From Cucumibacter marinus DSM 18995 (lineage in GTDB: Bacteria; Pseudomonadota; Alphaproteobacteria; Rhizobiales; Devosiaceae): a DNA stretch of 64,000 nt. Positions within the stretch are counted from its first letter, which is position 1. Each line of letters opens with the position of its first letter. The notes under the pieces were generated by a model. That model saw nothing but the letters and a program-made list of their open reading frames with translations, was not told the origin of the DNA and made no database searches. Positions 63,289 to 64,000 of the stretch are shown in pieces. The stretch is taken from assembly GCF_000429865.1 (NCBI RefSeq), contig NZ_AUCR01000002.1, forward strand, positions 248,001 through 312,000, read 5' to 3'. The translations under genes and the position numbers were made by a program.

Positions 63289-64000
63289 CTGGCCCTGGAC
63301 CATTGGTTTCGTCATTGCGCTGGCAATCGGCTCGGCGGCGGCAACCCTTCTCGGCAACTACTGGTTATTTCTGTTTACCGGTGCGGTAATTGCCGCCATC
63401 GCGCTCAAAGGGATTGGTTTGGTTGCCGGGCGCGCGGGCATGATCGCCCTCAGCCAGATGGCCTTCGCCGGCATCGGTGCCTGGACGGTGGCCTATCTCA
63501 ATGTCTGGCAGGTGCCTGGTACCCTGTTTTTATGGGTTCCAATTGGGGGACTGGTTGCGGTTCCTTTTGGCATCGCCATCGCGCTGCCCGCGCTCAGGCT
63601 GCGCGGCATTCACTTCGCCATCGTCACGCTCGGCTTCGCCGCTGCGTTCGACAGCATTCTGGCGGCCACTACCTTTCCCGGCCAGACCCAGTTCATTCAG
63701 GTGCCGCGTCCGCCGGGTTTCACGTCCGTACCCATGTATTTCTATTTTGTGGTGGCGGTCTATGCGGTGATATCGATCGCGCTCGACATCGTGTCGCGCA
63801 CGCCGCTCGGGGCGTCCTGGGTCGGCATCAAGCACTCCGAACGCGGCACCGCTGCTCACGGCGTGTCCGTTGCGTGGTCCAAACTCACTGCCTTTGCCAT
63901 CGCGGCCTTCGTTTCAGGGGTGAGCGGGGGGCTGCTCGCCGGCCAGCTGCAGACTTTGGTGTCCGACAGCTTCAACATCATGGTGTCGCTGATCTATTAT
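63263..64000 (+). CDS. Branched-chain amino acid type ABC transporter permease (LivM family), 3' end missing
   Basis: The frame is open from an ATG at 63263 (alternative 63275) to the last base, 246 codons with no stop, and reads MSGGMKHVNWPWTIGFVIAL, then ALSQMAFAGIGAWTVAYLN, LRGIHFAIVTLGFAAAFDS and TPLGASWVGIKHSERGTAAHGV, all LivM-type. It overlaps the LivH gene by 26 or 14 bases. The ATPase genes expected after it lie beyond the edge. Confidence 0.86.
   Translation, partial: MSGGMKHVNWPWTIGFVIALAIGSAAATLLGNYWLFLFTGAVIAAIALKGIGLVAGRAGMIALSQMAFAGIGAWTVAYLNVWQVPGTLFLWVPIGGLVAVPFGIAIALPALRLRGIHFAIVTLGFAAAFDSILAATTFPGQTQFIQVPRPPGFTSVPMYFYFVVAVYAVISIALDIVSRTPLGASWVGIKHSERGTAAHGVSVAWSKLTAFAIAAFVSGVSGGLLAGQLQTLVSDSFNIMVSLIYY

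Overview
The window is gene-dense, GC-rich chromosomal DNA from a heterotrophic alphaproteobacterium. Clues are the Usg-like gene, the DUF6455 gene, the AmiC/AmiR plus urea-type ABC amide system, TRAP carriers and intergenic repeats of the TGAGC-TTGTCGAAG type. A Hyphomicrobiales member (for example Devosiaceae) would fit, but this is a guess from gene style and not a phylogeny. I saw no rRNA, tRNA, CRISPR array, insertion sequence or prophage gene. Nearly everything is solute uptake plus nitrogen or carbon catabolism with local regulators.

Layout. 1-6.5 kb: polyamine-type ABC binding protein (cut by the left edge) and ATPase, acetylpolyamine deacetylase, FAD amine oxidase, RidA, ornithine-cyclodeaminase-like reductase, LysR regulator. 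6.5-11.1 kb: a complete Liv-type ABC operon on the minus strand. 11.4-15.0 kb: anmK, a cupredoxin, DUF4142, an AraC regulator and usg. 15.0-28.6 kb: an amide-utilisation region with an alpha/beta hydrolase, amiC, amiR, a five-gene urea/amide ABC transporter, amiE, a MoxR-type ATPase with a VWA partner, and an aquaporin. Two structured leaders with terminators fit AmiR-type (ANTAR) antitermination. 28.7-37.3 kb: DUF6455 gene behind an FNR-type site, amidase, XRE-cupin regulator, a TRAP transporter with a TPP-dependent decarboxylase-like enzyme, and IclR. 37.3-43.7 kb: ALDH plus GMC oxidoreductase with AraC; divergent SDR, MoaF and NTF2-like genes. 44.1-57.8 kb: aromatic amine / homoprotocatechuate region with AraC, HpaR, an FAH-family enzyme, DapA-family aldolase, HpaF, HpaE, HpaD, aromatic amino acid decarboxylase-like protein, succinate semialdehyde dehydrogenase, GNAT, a second MoaF, class III aminotransferase and LuxR. 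58.3-64 kb: amidohydrolase, CobW GTPase and a third Liv-type ABC system that runs off the right edge.

How it fits together. In the amide region a transporter and an aquaporin would bring in short amides, AmiE would release ammonia and the acid, AmiC would sense the amide and AmiR would relieve termination in the leaders. In the 44-57 kb region aromatic amino acids or amines would be turned into 3,4-dihydroxyphenylacetate, opened by HpaD and processed by HpaE/F and the FAH enzyme towards succinate semialdehyde and pyruvate; hpaH and a classical hpaI are not in the window, and the DapA-family enzyme may do the aldolase step. Each of the four ABC binding-protein genes has a strong RNA hairpin directly after it. 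The right part of the window (43.7-58.2 kb) carries a dispersed family of palindromic intergenic repeats that I did not see in the left 43 kb.
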